This document shows positions 1-11,626 of a DNA stretch of 64,000 nt, one piece after another; position 1 is the first letter of the stretch; each line of letters opens with the position of its first letter. The position numbers and the translations under genes are program-made. The notes under the pieces were generated by a model that was given only the letters and a program-made list of their open reading frames with translations, was not told where the DNA came from and made no database searches. Where the stretch lies: assembly GCA_029932855.1 (NCBI GenBank), contig JAOZPG010000001.1, positions 180,984 through 244,983 on the forward strand. The letters run 5' to 3'. Origin of the DNA: Bacteroidales bacterium (lineage in GTDB: Bacteria > Bacteroidota > Bacteroidia > Bacteroidales > VadinHA17).

Positions 1-1782
1 AGTAAACAAACGGCTAGTGTTTATCAGATGGTTGAGTATGAGGGTAAGCTTATAGGGGGAAGCAGCAAGGGTCTTGTTCAGTTTAACGGGAATAAATTTT
101 ACACTTATCTCGATCTGGAAAGGTCGGTATGGTCTATGTTTGTGAATGAGGGGATATTATGGCTTGGTACAGACAGGGGAATTGGCTACATGGATAATGA
201 TAGATTTATACAGCTTGGTTTCCAGAAAGATCTTCAACAGGATCATAATGTTATTAAAACAATTATTCCGGCCATCAGCAGGAACCATTTATGGATTGGC
301 ACTAACTCGGGCCTGGCATATTTTAATAAGGATAACCATAAGGTGGAATTTAAGATTGACTCAAAAGAAGGATTGTCGGGTGATGAGATAACAACCAACG
401 GTTTATTTATTGATGAAAACGGTTTATTGTGGATAGGTACATATCATGGTATATCAAACTTTAATATAAAGGTAAAAAAGGAAGAAGTTTATTCTCCCCG
501 CGTATATCTCGAGAACATTATGATGAATGGTAAAAAGATAGATATCAGCAGTGACAGGAAATTCAGGTATAATGAAAATAATTTTGTGTTCGAGGTATCT
601 GGTCTTTTCTTTTCTGATGAAAGATCGATAGAATATGAGTTTTTCCTGAGAGGTATGAAAGATGATTACAGGCCTATTCGCAGGAGTAACGAATTTAAGG
701 CTTACTATAATAATAATCCACCCGGGAAATATTCATTTGTTTACAGGGCCAGAGGCAGTGACAATGTATGGAGTTATACACAGAGTTATTCATTCGAAAT
801 CAGGAAGCCTTTTTGGGAAACATGGTGGTTCAGGATACTGGCAGTAGTAGTCCTGATATTGATAATAAATCTTATCTATAAGCTCAGAACACAACAAATT
901 CAAAAACAAAAACGCTTGTTGGAAATACAGGTTAAAGAAAGAACAATTGAGCTTGAAAAGGCAAATAAGCAGATACAGAAACAAAGAGACCTGGCCAGGG
1001 AACAGCGGGACCAGATAGGGGTTCAGAAGAAAGAGATAACCGACAGCATACATTATGCCGAAAGGATACAAAGATCATTGTTGCCTGCATTGAAAAAGGT
1101 AAAACAAGAGCTTGCAGATTATTTTATCCTGTTTAAACCAAGGGATATAGTAAGTGGCGACTTTTACTGGTTTACAAGGATAGATCGCAGGCTTATACTG
1201 GTTGCTGCAGATTGTACCGGTCATGGTGTTCCCGGGGCATTCATGAGCATGCTGGGGATATCATTTCTTAATGAGATAGTAAATAAGAACCATATACATG
1301 ATGCCGACGGGATATTGAATAATCTGAGGGATCATGTTATAGAGGCACTGCAGCAAAAGGGACAGGAAGGAGAGGCAAGGGACGGGATGGATATGGTGGT
1401 CTGTGTGATGAATGAGGAAAATAACACACTACAATTTGCCGGGGCAAATAATCCTTTGTATTTTATAAGAAATAGTAAGCTTGAACATATCAGGGGAGAT
1501 AAGATGCCTGTGGCCATACATCCTACAATGCCCGATTTTACGAAGCATGAGATAGAATACAGAAAAGGAGATACATTCTATATTTTTTCGGATGGTTTTG
1601 CCGACCAGTTCGGAGGGCCAAAAGGAAAGAAATTTATGTATAAACCATTCAAGAATCTGCTTCTTGACATACATGATAAGCCAATGGATGAACAGGAGAA
1701 AATTCTCGATAAGGTTTTTGAGGACTGGAAAGGAGAGCAGGAACAGGTTGATGATGTGGTTATCCTGGGTTTCAGGATTTAA
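1..1782 (+). CDS. Sensor protein with beta-propeller/Y_Y_Y input and SpoIIE-type PP2C phosphatase output (5' truncated by window edge)
   Basis: The reading frame is open from base 1, so the real start lies left of the window; the ATG at 28 is internal. The visible part begins with propeller-type repeats (LWLGTDRG, LWIGTNSG, LWIGTYHG), followed by a Y_Y_Y-like beta-sandwich (about 490-800), one membrane helix (about 815-880), a coiled coil rich in Lys/Gln/Glu (about 890-1040) and a SpoIIE/PP2C phosphatase domain (about 1090-1780). The metal-binding signatures VSGDFYWF and DCTGHGVPGAFMS are intact. By family knowledge the propeller and Y_Y_Y parts are periplasmic, and the cytoplasmic phosphatase removes phosphate from an anti-sigma-antagonist-like partner. 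No such partner is encoded nearby. It converges with cysS, 20 bases apart. The domain assignment is secure; the signal sensed is unknown. Confidence 0.88.
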   Translation, partial: SKQTASVYQMVEYEGKLIGGSSKGLVQFNGNKFYTYLDLERSVWSMFVNEGILWLGTDRGIGYMDNDRFIQLGFQKDLQQDHNVIKTIIPAISRNHLWIGTNSGLAYFNKDNHKVEFKIDSKEGLSGDEITTNGLFIDENGLLWIGTYHGISNFNIKVKKEEVYSPRVYLENIMMNGKKIDISSDRKFRYNENNFVFEVSGLFFSDERSIEYEFFLRGMKDDYRPIRRSNEFKAYYNNNPPGKYSFVYRARGSDNVWSYTQSYSFEIRKPFWETWWFRILAVVVLILIINLIYKLRTQQIQKQKRLLEIQVKERTIELEKANKQIQKQRDLAREQRDQIGVQKKEITDSIHYAERIQRSLLPALKKVKQELADYFILFKPRDIVSGDFYWFTRIDRRLILVAADCTGHGVPGAFMSMLGISFLNEIVNKNHIHDADGILNNLRDHVIEALQQKGQEGEARDGMDMVVCVMNEENNTLQFAGANNPLYFIRNSKLEHIRGDKMPVAIHPTMPDFTKHEIEYRKGDTFYIFSDGFADQFGGPKGKKFMYKPFKNLLLDIHDKPMDEQEKILDKVFEDWKGEQEQVDDVVILGFRI

Positions 1783-1802
1783 GCAGTCTTCCCGGCTTGC
1801 TA

Positions 1803-3266
1803 TTACCTGATCTCCCAGTCAGAACCATCTTTCTTGTCCTTAATTTCTATTCCAAGTGCGCTTAAGGCATCCCTTATCCTGTCGGATGTTTCAAAATCTT
1901 TGTTCTGTTTGGCCTCAAGACGAAGCCTCAGTATTGTATCAATAAGTTCAGATGTAAGTCCCGATCCTTCTTCTTTTTTCTCTTTTGTAAGACCAAGGAT
2001 ATTAATTACAAAATCATGATACAGCTTTTTCAGTTCTTCCAGGTTTTTATCATCTATACTTATCTTTCCCTCTTTAAGCTGGTTGATCTGCTTTAAGCCG
2101 TCAAACAAATGAGATATAAGCACAGGCGTGTTAAGGTCATCATTAAGGGCCTTATAAAGTTTTTGTTTAAGCTGTTCAGCCTTATAACCATCTTGTGTGG
2201 CCCTGATCTTTTCAAGTGTATCCATTCCCCTGAACAGTCTTTCCAGTCCTTTCTCGGCAGATATCAAGGCTTCATTCGAGAAATCGAGTGTTCCCCGGTA
2301 GTGTGCCTGCAGAATGAAAAACCTTATTGTCATGGCTGAATATGGCTGTGCCAGCAGTTTGTGATCGCCACTAAAGAAATTATCCAGTGAGACAGCATTA
2401 CCAAGCGACTTACCCATTTTCTGACCGTTGAGAGTGATCATGTTATTATGCATCCAGTATCTTACGGCAGACTTTCCGTTAGCAGCTGTTGACTGGGCAA
2501 TTTCACACTCATGGTGAGGGAAAAGCAGGTCCATTCCTCCACCGTGAATATCGAACTCATCACCCAGGTATTTTGTACCCATAGTGGAGCATTCCAGGTG
2601 CCAGCCCGGAAATCCTTCGCTCCATTTCGACGGCCAGTGCATAAGGTGCTGAGGACTTGCTTTTTTCCAGAGTGCAAAGTCGAATGGATTTTTCTTTTCA
2701 TCCTGCCCGTCGAGTGTCCGTGTATTAGCCTGAAGATCTTCAAGAACCCTTCCTGAAAGGATACCGTATTTGTATTTCTTATTGTATTTCTCAACATCAA
2801 AGTAAACCGAGCCGTTCTTTTCGTAAGCATAGCCATTCTCAAAGATCTTATCTATAAAGGCTTGCTGCTCTATAATATGGCCGGATGCATGAGGCTCTAT
2901 GCTGGGGTCGAGAACATTCAATTGTCGCATAGAACGGTGATAGCTGTTTGTATAATACTGAACAACCTCCATTGGTTCAAGACTTTCCAGCCTTGCTTTT
3001 TTCAAAATCTTATCCTCCCCTTCATCCTGGTCATTCTCAAGATGACCCACATCGGTTATATTTCGCACATATCTAACCTTATATCCCAGGTGCTGCAGGT
3101 AACGAAACAGTATATCGAAAGTAATTGCAGGCCGGGCATGACCCAGGTGCGCCTCACCATAAACAGTAGGTCCGCATACATACATTCCGACATGGGGGGG
3201 ATTTAAAGCTTTAAACTCTTCTTTCTTCCGTGTAAGGGAATTGTATATAAACAATTGATTGTCCAT
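1803..3266 (-). CDS. cysS: Cysteinyl-tRNA synthetase
   Basis: Class I aminoacyl-tRNA synthetase of 487 residues, the normal length for the family, charging tRNA-Cys with cysteine in the cytoplasm. The N-terminal CGPTVYG and HLGH (HIGH signature) motifs are present. The zinc-site region is represented by ECSTMG and HHECEIAQS, and the KMSKS loop reads KMGKS. The start at 3266 ([10 protein letters not shown]) gives the usual N-terminus. It follows the GH97 gene on the same strand after a 115-base gap, but that association is probably accidental. Nothing is missing or truncated. Confidence 0.97.
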   Translation of the reverse strand: MDNQLFIYNSLTRKKEEFKALNPPHVGMYVCGPTVYGEAHLGHARPAITFDILFRYLQHLGYKVRYVRNITDVGHLENDQDEGEDKILKKARLESLEPMEVVQYYTNSYHRSMRQLNVLDPSIEPHASGHIIEQQAFIDKIFENGYAYEKNGSVYFDVEKYNKKYKYGILSGRVLEDLQANTRTLDGQDEKKNPFDFALWKKASPQHLMHWPSKWSEGFPGWHLECSTMGTKYLGDEFDIHGGGMDLLFPHHECEIAQSTAANGKSAVRYWMHNNMITLNGQKMGKSLGNAVSLDNFFSGDHKLLAQPYSAMTIRFFILQAHYRGTLDFSNEALISAEKGLERLFRGMDTLEKIRATQDGYKAEQLKQKLYKALNDDLNTPVLISHLFDGLKQINQLKEGKISIDDKNLEELKKLYHDFVINILGLTKEKKEEGSGLTSELIDTILRLRLEAKQNKDFETSDRIRDALSALGIEIKDKKDGSDWEIR

Positions 3267-3381
3267 TGATAATTAGAAATGTAGCAGATTCTTAGAAGCT
3301 GTAAAATTAATAATAATAATCGAAGACTATTAACTAAAGCCTATAGCTTCTGTAAAATTATGATCCTGTAGGCCAAAAGCC

Positions 3382-5343
3382 TTAAAAAGCTTTCAGTATC
3401 AAAGCAAAACCTCCCCCTTTTGCCAGGTGAATGATTTTATTATATTTATTATCCACAGTGATTTCCGATCGTTTGTAATCTATGGCAATCCTGTTTGCAT
3501 TAAGACCATCCCGAAACAATGTCATTTGGTATTTCCTGCCTTCAGGAAGAAAGGAAAGCTTTAATTCAAGATCTCTTTCATCCCCGTCTGTCATAGCAGC
3601 TATATACCAGTTGTCACCTTTTCTTCGTGCCAGCATTATATAATCAGATACTGCTGCCTTCAATACCTTTGTTTCATCCCATATCGTGGGTATCCTGGAA
3701 ATAAAATTTACAGATTCCTGTTCCCTGTAGTAAACAGAAGGTGATTCACACATCATTTGCAAAGGGGCTTCATACACAATATACATTGCCAGCTGGTGGC
3801 ATCGTGTACCCATACTCATGGGCCTTTCAAATATTATTCTGAAATTCTTGCTATTGCTGTTAATCATTGATCCGGGCGTATAATCCATAGGCCCTGCCGC
3901 CATCCTGATAAAGGGAATTGTAAGGTTGTGCTCAGGTGTGATGTCCTTGCTCCACTTATTGTTTTCATTCCCTTTCACACCTTCATAATTGAGTATATTG
4001 GGCCAGAGCCTTTCAATCCCTGCAGGCTTAAATGCTCCATGAAAATCAACAAGCAATTTATAATCTGCTGCAATCTTTGCTATTTGTTCATAAGACTTAA
4101 CCATATACTGGTCGTTTCTCTGCATAAAATCTACTTTAATACCGCTGGCGCCCCATTCACTGTAAAGTTTTAATATCTCATTCATATTTTCATTAAGCGG
4201 TTTCCATAATACCCATAATATTATTCCAACATTTTTTGATCCGGCATATTTAATCAGTCCGGGCACATCAATCTGATCATTATCCTCCATGATCTCTGTG
4301 GTTGACCTGGTCCAGCCCTCATCAAGGATAACATATTCAATATTGTTTTCAGAGGCAAAATCTATATAGTACTTATAAGTATCAGTATTTATGCCTGACT
4401 TAAAATCCACCCCGTAAATATTATTGGCATTATACCAGTCCCATGCTACCTTGCCGGGCTTTATCCAGCCGGTATCCTTTATTTTTGACAATCCCGATAA
4501 CTTTGTTACCAGGTTACTTTCCACAAACTGCCTGTCATCATCACTTATCATAAAAACACGCCAGGGATAAGACCTGGCACCCTGCACACTGGCAATATAT
4601 CCGGCCTCTTCAACAATAAGCTGGTTCCTGTCGGGAGAGTGTTCTTCATTTGGAATGGTTTTAATAACATATTTGGGAAAAACAGCAGTGAGAGAATTAG
4701 TATCATCTTTTTTAAGAAACATTCCCGGATAATTAATAAGGGAGGCCTCTGTAAAAAGCAGCTTGGCATATCCGGTATTAAACATAACCGGAAGGCTGCA
4801 AAAATCTCCGGTCTTTATTTCCGGCAATGAACGTTTTAAATAGATTCGTTCATTATGCGAATACATTGATTCTTCCCTGGGAAACCAGGAAGAAGTGTTT
4901 GCAGGAAAGCCAAGGGTCAGTTTTTCATTAAATATTCTTTCGGTTTTTTTGTTCTTATCAATAAAACGGTATGCCACTCCATCATTATAAGCCCTGAAGA
5001 TGAGCTGGTAATTGTCGCGGAAATTCAAATTTAGCTGATTGTATATATCATCTATCCTGGCATCCTTATAAGGGACAGGAGGGGTAATTTCTCCTTTATG
5101 AGCAAGAGTTGTACTGTTCTTGAGTTTTGCGTTTTTCCCTGCTATTCTGTCTTTTCCCATATCCAGGGCTATCACCGCATTTTCAACAATTACTTTTTTA
5201 TCCAGGCTAAGAGAAAATGAGACCTGATTGTCAATGCTGACAAGCATACTTATTCTTCCATCGGGAGAATTAAGAGTCAGATCCTGTGCATTCAGGCAGA
5301 TTTGAAAGAAGAATAAGACCAAGGAAATACTTAATATGCGCAT
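3382..5343 (-). CDS. Glycoside hydrolase family 97 enzyme, probably of the retaining (alpha-galactosidase-like) group
   Basis: A secreted 653-residue protein: signal peptide (residues 1-19, ending CLNAQ), N-terminal beta-sandwich, a (beta/alpha)8 barrel from about residue 280, and a C-terminal all-beta domain. Length and order match GH97. Barrel landmarks include VAWDWYN, VILDEGW, GIKVDFM (Asp405), NYEG (Glu454) and TPEHN (Glu471). In GH97 the inverting SusB-type alpha-glucosidases lack an Asp at the KVDFM position, whereas retaining alpha-galactosidases use it as nucleophile; Asp405 therefore argues for the retaining group. That subgroup call is inference from the motif alone. It lies 45 bases downstream of the six-hairpin glycosidase gene, very probably as a two-gene operon. 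Confidence 0.88.
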   Translation of the reverse strand: MRILSISLVLFFFQICLNAQDLTLNSPDGRISMLVSIDNQVSFSLSLDKKVIVENAVIALDMGKDRIAGKNAKLKNSTTLAHKGEITPPVPYKDARIDDIYNQLNLNFRDNYQLIFRAYNDGVAYRFIDKNKKTERIFNEKLTLGFPANTSSWFPREESMYSHNERIYLKRSLPEIKTGDFCSLPVMFNTGYAKLLFTEASLINYPGMFLKKDDTNSLTAVFPKYVIKTIPNEEHSPDRNQLIVEEAGYIASVQGARSYPWRVFMISDDDRQFVESNLVTKLSGLSKIKDTGWIKPGKVAWDWYNANNIYGVDFKSGINTDTYKYYIDFASENNIEYVILDEGWTRSTTEIMEDNDQIDVPGLIKYAGSKNVGIILWVLWKPLNENMNEILKLYSEWGASGIKVDFMQRNDQYMVKSYEQIAKIAADYKLLVDFHGAFKPAGIERLWPNILNYEGVKGNENNKWSKDITPEHNLTIPFIRMAAGPMDYTPGSMINSNSKNFRIIFERPMSMGTRCHQLAMYIVYEAPLQMMCESPSVYYREQESVNFISRIPTIWDETKVLKAAVSDYIMLARRKGDNWYIAAMTDGDERDLELKLSFLPEGRKYQMTLFRDGLNANRIAIDYKRSEITVDNKYNKIIHLAKGGGFALILKAF

Positions 5344-5388
5344 AAGGGAGAGGTATTAATATATAGAATAATTATTAGCGGACAGCTA

Positions 5389-7383
5389 TTATTTTAACTG
5401 AACTTCTATTAGTTCACCGGCTTTTGCCAGGGTCTCTAAAAATAATTTATTATTGTTAAATACTTTTATCAACAAGTTTTCTTTTTCTCTTTTCACTTCA
5501 ATATCAAAGTTTTGATTAAAAGATTTAATATTTCTCAGTGCCATTGAATCCCATTCTTTAGCTAGTTCGGGTCTGATGGAAAAAGAACTTAATCCTGTTG
5601 GTCGTATGCCAAATATCCCTTCAGTTACCACCCTGCAATAGAGTGCACTCTCAGCTGACAGTTGCCTCTGATTCCCTTCGGGATAAGCTTCAACGGGGTA
5701 TGGGACATGTTCCCCCAGCAGGCGCCTTTTGGAATAATAATTAAAAAAATCCATTGCGCGCTCAGTTTCTCCGGCTGCAAATACTCCTCTTAAAGCATAT
5801 AAGGTGGCCCTGTCCCAGAAAGTAGTATTCCCTGCTTCGGAAGCCAGTCCGTCGGAGGTCCATAGTTTATCTGAAAACAGGGCGTCAATAGTTCCCTGGC
5901 TTCTTGTAAAAATATTTACTGTAAGAGGAGTACATATCCATGCCCTTAAAGTATTGTTACCCTCGTAATATCTGTATGTTTCATAGCCGGATACATTATG
6001 GCCGAAAAACTTCTCAATTGATTTTTCCAGTTCTTGTGCCTGCTTGCTGTATTTTTCCAGTACAGATGATTCAATGTTTAATTCCCTTCCCAGCATTACG
6101 GCCGAAATCAAAGCATCGTAATACAGTGAAGAGGTGTTCAGGTTGGCATTACCTGCAGGAAAGCGACCTTCAAGCTCGTCACTGTCAGAGCTGACAACGC
6201 CATTATTATTAAGCTTTCTCCTGGAATATTCAAGGCACCATTCAATTAAGGGCCATAAGTCCCTTGCTGTATTTTTATCACCATAAGCCAGGGCAAAACG
6301 GCTGGCCCCATATGCAATCATTGCCATATCTCCTCTGTCTCCTGCCCCGTTCCAGAAATCTGTTCCTTCTGCAATGATTGAACTGGGAATAGGCTTGTAG
6401 TCGGGGTTAACATACTCTGCAAACAGGCGAAATGAATTTATTGCCGATTCATTTCCTTCGGGGTTGCCCAAAAAGGGGAAGAACGGATTTGCATATTCGG
6501 CCTGGTCATTTGCCCATATAGCGGCATAATATCTTCCGCCTCCCGGGCCATGCATTAATCCACCTTTTGTTTCATAAATGCTTTCCGTTGCTCTTAATTT
6601 GGCAAATGAGAAACTGGTGTTAATAATCTTGTCAGGCGATTCAAAGATCAGGTCAGAAAAAATCTCATCTATCACTTTTTCACGTTTTTTAAGCTCGTAA
6701 TCGGGAGAAATATATATTTCTTCTGTTCCTGTCTTACATCCTGAATATATTAGATTATATTCTAAAAACTCCTGGCTGTTAAGTTTATAAGTCCCGTATT
6801 TATCTGATACTGTTTTAATGGTATAAGAACCATAAACTCCTTTATCCGCTTCAGTAACATAGGAAAGATCAATCTTTGGGAGTTTAACAATAACCGGTCG
6901 GTCTGTTGGATTGATTATCCTGAGCTTATCAATAAATATTGCTTTATCCACAGATGGATATAAAAGATGTATGAACTGTATTCCCTCATCAGTTTCAGAC
7001 CTGTAGCTTAAGATGCCTTTAATAAAGAAACTGGTGGGTTTTTCAATTACAGCCTTTCCGTTAATCTTAACAGGTGTCAGTTCGTTATTGTCTGTTTCAT
7101 GCATCAGGCTGGCATGTGTATCATTTGGTATCGTCCTGAGCATGGGAAAAATCAACTGGACCCTTTGTTTCAGCCCGGCTTGCTGTACGCCATAATGAAC
7201 AATAACAGAAATATTTAAACCACTCATTTCAATATGATCCATATGTGAATCATTTTTCTTAAGCTGCCATTCTATGCCTCCGTCATCTGTTAAATGCCAC
7301 CGGGAAACATCCTGAGATTTTAAATTGCCGCCCGTGAATATAAAAAGTACCAGCAGTAATAATATTTTGTATTGCTTGTTCAT
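5389..7383 (-). CDS. Secreted six-hairpin glycosidase-like protein
   Basis: A 664-residue protein with a clear signal peptide (hydrophobic residues 6-18, cleavage near LKSQ). The N-terminal part (about 25-270) looks like an all-beta domain. The part from about residue 290 on has the alternating helix pattern and motifs of (alpha/alpha)6 'six-hairpin' glycosidases: YYAAIWANDQAEY, DRGDMAMIAYG, LEGRFPAGNANLNTSSLYYDAL, TFWDRATLYALRG, and a C-terminal ESALYCRVVTEGIFGIRPTG. I cannot assign a CAZy family. Its position upstream of the GH97 gene suggests both act on one glycan. Transcription runs away from the methionine operon. Function beyond 'glycosidase-like' is inference. Confidence 0.72.
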   Translation of the reverse strand: MNKQYKILLLLVLFIFTGGNLKSQDVSRWHLTDDGGIEWQLKKNDSHMDHIEMSGLNISVIVHYGVQQAGLKQRVQLIFPMLRTIPNDTHASLMHETDNNELTPVKINGKAVIEKPTSFFIKGILSYRSETDEGIQFIHLLYPSVDKAIFIDKLRIINPTDRPVIVKLPKIDLSYVTEADKGVYGSYTIKTVSDKYGTYKLNSQEFLEYNLIYSGCKTGTEEIYISPDYELKKREKVIDEIFSDLIFESPDKIINTSFSFAKLRATESIYETKGGLMHGPGGGRYYAAIWANDQAEYANPFFPFLGNPEGNESAINSFRLFAEYVNPDYKPIPSSIIAEGTDFWNGAGDRGDMAMIAYGASRFALAYGDKNTARDLWPLIEWCLEYSRRKLNNNGVVSSDSDELEGRFPAGNANLNTSSLYYDALISAVMLGRELNIESSVLEKYSKQAQELEKSIEKFFGHNVSGYETYRYYEGNNTLRAWICTPLTVNIFTRSQGTIDALFSDKLWTSDGLASEAGNTTFWDRATLYALRGVFAAGETERAMDFFNYYSKRRLLGEHVPYPVEAYPEGNQRQLSAESALYCRVVTEGIFGIRPTGLSSFSIRPELAKEWDSMALRNIKSFNQNFDIEVKREKENLLIKVFNNNKLFLETLAKAGELIEVQLK

Positions 7384-7471
7384 TCCTTAATTGCTTATGA
7401 TTTCTAAAAGGAATAAAGTTATAAAAAAGAGCATTTACCGGGCCCCGTAATTATATTTTTAAATACTGTGT

Positions 7472-7502
7472 TTTGAAAATTTAAAAGAATAGAGTACTTT
7501 TG
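7472..7502 (+). promoter_or_regulatory. Promoter of the methionine operon (Bacteroidota type)
   Basis: TTTG at 7472-7475, 19 bases, then TACTTTTG at 7495-7502. This is an exact match to the Bacteroidota consensus TTTG-N19/20-TAnnTTTG. A start around 7507-7512 would place the SAM-I aptamer roughly 25-30 nucleotides into the transcript. Confidence 0.75.
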
Positions 7503-7536
7503 GAAGCTCTTATTCAAATATTCTTTTCATAGAAGA

Positions 7537-7658
7537 GTGTTTGATTTATTAAGAAGAGGGGAGAGATTAGGCTCTGTGAACCTCTAGCAACCATTTCGGA
7601 AAAAGCTGAAAAAGGTGCTAAAACCTAATCCCGGCAACGGGAGATAATAAATAAACAC
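7537..7658 (+). promoter_or_regulatory. SAM-I (S-box) riboswitch
   Basis: All core elements can be traced. P1 is formed by 7537-7550 with 7646-7658 (13 pairs, one bulged G). P2 is AGAGG (7555-7559) with CCTCT (7581-7585), continued by AGAG/CTCT, and contains the kink-turn-like GTGAA. The P2 loop GATTAGG (7565-7571) can pair with CCTAATC (7624-7630), the SAM-I pseudoknot. P3 is flanked by the conserved AGCAACC and GGTGCTAAA. P4 is CCCG-GCAA-CGGG (7630-7641). The aptamer lies in the leader of an operon of methionine genes, as expected. The expression platform is not an obvious terminator: P1 ends only seven bases before the ATG of a leader peptide at 7666. Confidence 0.93.
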
Positions 7659-7665
7659 ATTTATC

Positions 7666-7737
7666 ATGAAAACGCAAATTACAGTTCTCGGAATTTCTTC
7701 CTTAAAAATACTGCACATGCCTATGCGCATGTGCTAA
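7666..7737 (+). CDS. Putative Met-rich leader peptide (23 codons) of the methionine operon
   Basis: A short ORF from ATG at 7666 to TAA at 7735-7737, encoding 23 residues. It starts MKTQITVLG and ends H-M-P-M-R-M-C: three Met codons and one Cys codon lie in the last six. It sits between the SAM-I aptamer and the aspartate kinase gene. The Met/Cys codons are inside a hairpin (7713-7734), so a ribosome stalled there would change the downstream folding. This is the classic layout of a ribosome-mediated attenuator leader (as in trp, his and thr leaders) but keyed to methionine. There is no strong Shine-Dalgarno sequence, as is usual in this phylum. The ORF is seen directly; expression and regulatory role are inferred. 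Confidence 0.6.
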   Translation: MKTQITVLGISSLKILHMPMRMC

Positions 7738-7797
7738 ACTTCAGGCTGAAAGCTTTGAAGTTGATATAGTAAGAAGGCAGTAAATTTCTGTTCTTAC
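7713..7797 (+). promoter_or_regulatory. Three consecutive hairpins downstream of the SAM-I aptamer
   Basis: Hairpin 1: GCACATGC (7713-7720) pairs perfectly with GCATGTGC (7727-7734), loop CTATGC, covering the Met codons and Cys codon of the leader ORF. Hairpin 2: AACTTCA (7737-7743) with TGAAGTT (7756-7762), starting at the leader stop codon. Hairpin 3: GTAAGAA (7769-7775) with TTCTTAC (7791-7797), extended by CAG/CTG inside. None is followed by a strong T-run, only TTTTT at about 7812, so a classical intrinsic terminator is not evident. Control could be at translation or by factor-dependent termination. Confidence 0.55.
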
Positions 7798-7833
7798 CGA
7801 GGAATAATATACTTTTTAAAACGAAATATAAAG

Positions 7834-10559
<2,726 letters not shown>

Positions 10560-10563
10560 TATT

Positions 10564-10571
10564 AAAGGAGG
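10564..10571 (+). promoter_or_regulatory. Strong Shine-Dalgarno sequence fixing the metX start
   Basis: AAAGGAGG lies four bases upstream of the ATG at 10576. Such a perfect anti-SD match is unusual in a Bacteroidota genome. It decides against a start at 10534, which would overlap metY. Confidence 0.75.
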
Positions 10572-10575
10572 ATTA

Positions 10576-11595
10576 ATGTCGTACGGTATATATAAATATG
10601 ATAAGGAATTAAGGCTTGAGAGCGGAGAAGAACTGACGGGCCTGGAGATAGCATACCATAGTTATGGAAAGCTTAACCGGGCAAAAGACAATGTGGTATG
10701 GATATGTCATGCCTTTACTGCCAACTCAGATGCCCGTGACTGGTGGCCGGGCATGATAGGCGAATCATTACTGTTTGATCCGGGAGACAAGTTTATTGTA
10801 TGTGCCAATATTCTTGGTTCCTGTTACGGAACAACAGGACCCTTATCAATTAATAAAAAGACCGGAAAGCCTTATTATCGTGATTTCCCCGATATCAGTA
10901 TAAGAGACCTTGTGGAAGCACATGAGTTATTAAGAGTTCATCTGGGGATTACGAGGATACATACCCTTACAGGAGGTTCAATAGGGGGGCAACAGGCACT
11001 GGAATATGCAATAATGTACCCCGGGCTGATAGAAAATCTAATATTTATTGCATCAAATGCATCATATGCACCATGGGGAATAGCCTTTAGTGAATCTCAG
11101 CGCCTGGCCATTGAAGCAGATGCTTCTTTCTTTGAGGACAGGCCGGACGGGGGACTGAAAGGGATGAAGGCGGCAAGGTCGGTTGCGCTGTTAAGCTACA
11201 GGAACGACAGGATATATAATAAGACACAGGCTGAGGAAAGCGATGAAAAAACAGATAATTTCAAAGCTTCTTCATACCAGAATTACCAGGGTGAAAAACT
11301 GGTAAAACGATTTAATGCCTATTCTTATTATTGTTTACTCGAACTGGCTGATACACATAATGTTGGAAGAGGGAGGGGTGGAAAGAAGAATGCTCTTAAA
11401 AGGATAAAAGCAAAGACCCTTTCCATAGGCATTTCTTCAGACCTCCTGTTCCCGGTTTATGAGCAGAAATTTGTTGCTGATAATATTGAGGGAGCAAGCT
11501 ATACAGAGATAGAATCTCTCTATGGTCATGATGGGTTTCTTGTTGAGACAGAGATAATATCAACTATTATAAGAAATTTTTATAATAATAAATAG
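10576..11595 (+). CDS. metX: Homoserine O-acetyltransferase
   Basis: Alpha/beta-hydrolase-fold enzyme of 339 residues that transfers acetyl from acetyl-CoA to homoserine. The nucleophile is Ser135 in GGSIGGQ, and the catalytic His is in YGHDGFLVE near the C-terminus. The start at 10576 (MSYGIYKYDKE) is set by the strong ribosome-binding site just upstream; a longer frame from 10534 would overlap metY. No fused MetW domain is present. In the operon it sits between metY, which consumes its product, and hom, which makes its substrate. A serine O-acetyltransferase-like relative is possible by fold, but context strongly favours MetX. Confidence 0.94.
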   Translation: MSYGIYKYDKELRLESGEELTGLEIAYHSYGKLNRAKDNVVWICHAFTANSDARDWWPGMIGESLLFDPGDKFIVCANILGSCYGTTGPLSINKKTGKPYYRDFPDISIRDLVEAHELLRVHLGITRIHTLTGGSIGGQQALEYAIMYPGLIENLIFIASNASYAPWGIAFSESQRLAIEADASFFEDRPDGGLKGMKAARSVALLSYRNDRIYNKTQAEESDEKTDNFKASSYQNYQGEKLVKRFNAYSYYCLLELADTHNVGRGRGGKKNALKRIKAKTLSIGISSDLLFPVYEQKFVADNIEGASYTEIESLYGHDGFLVETEIISTIIRNFYNNK

Positions 11596-11626
11596 TGAAA
11601 GCAAAATGAGCCGGAAGGGACATAAA

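Noticed and set aside
3294..3352. Inverted repeat AGAAGCT/AGCTTCT with a 45-base loop between cysS and the GH97 gene
   Set aside because: Short arms, long AT-rich loop and no T-run; most likely chance.
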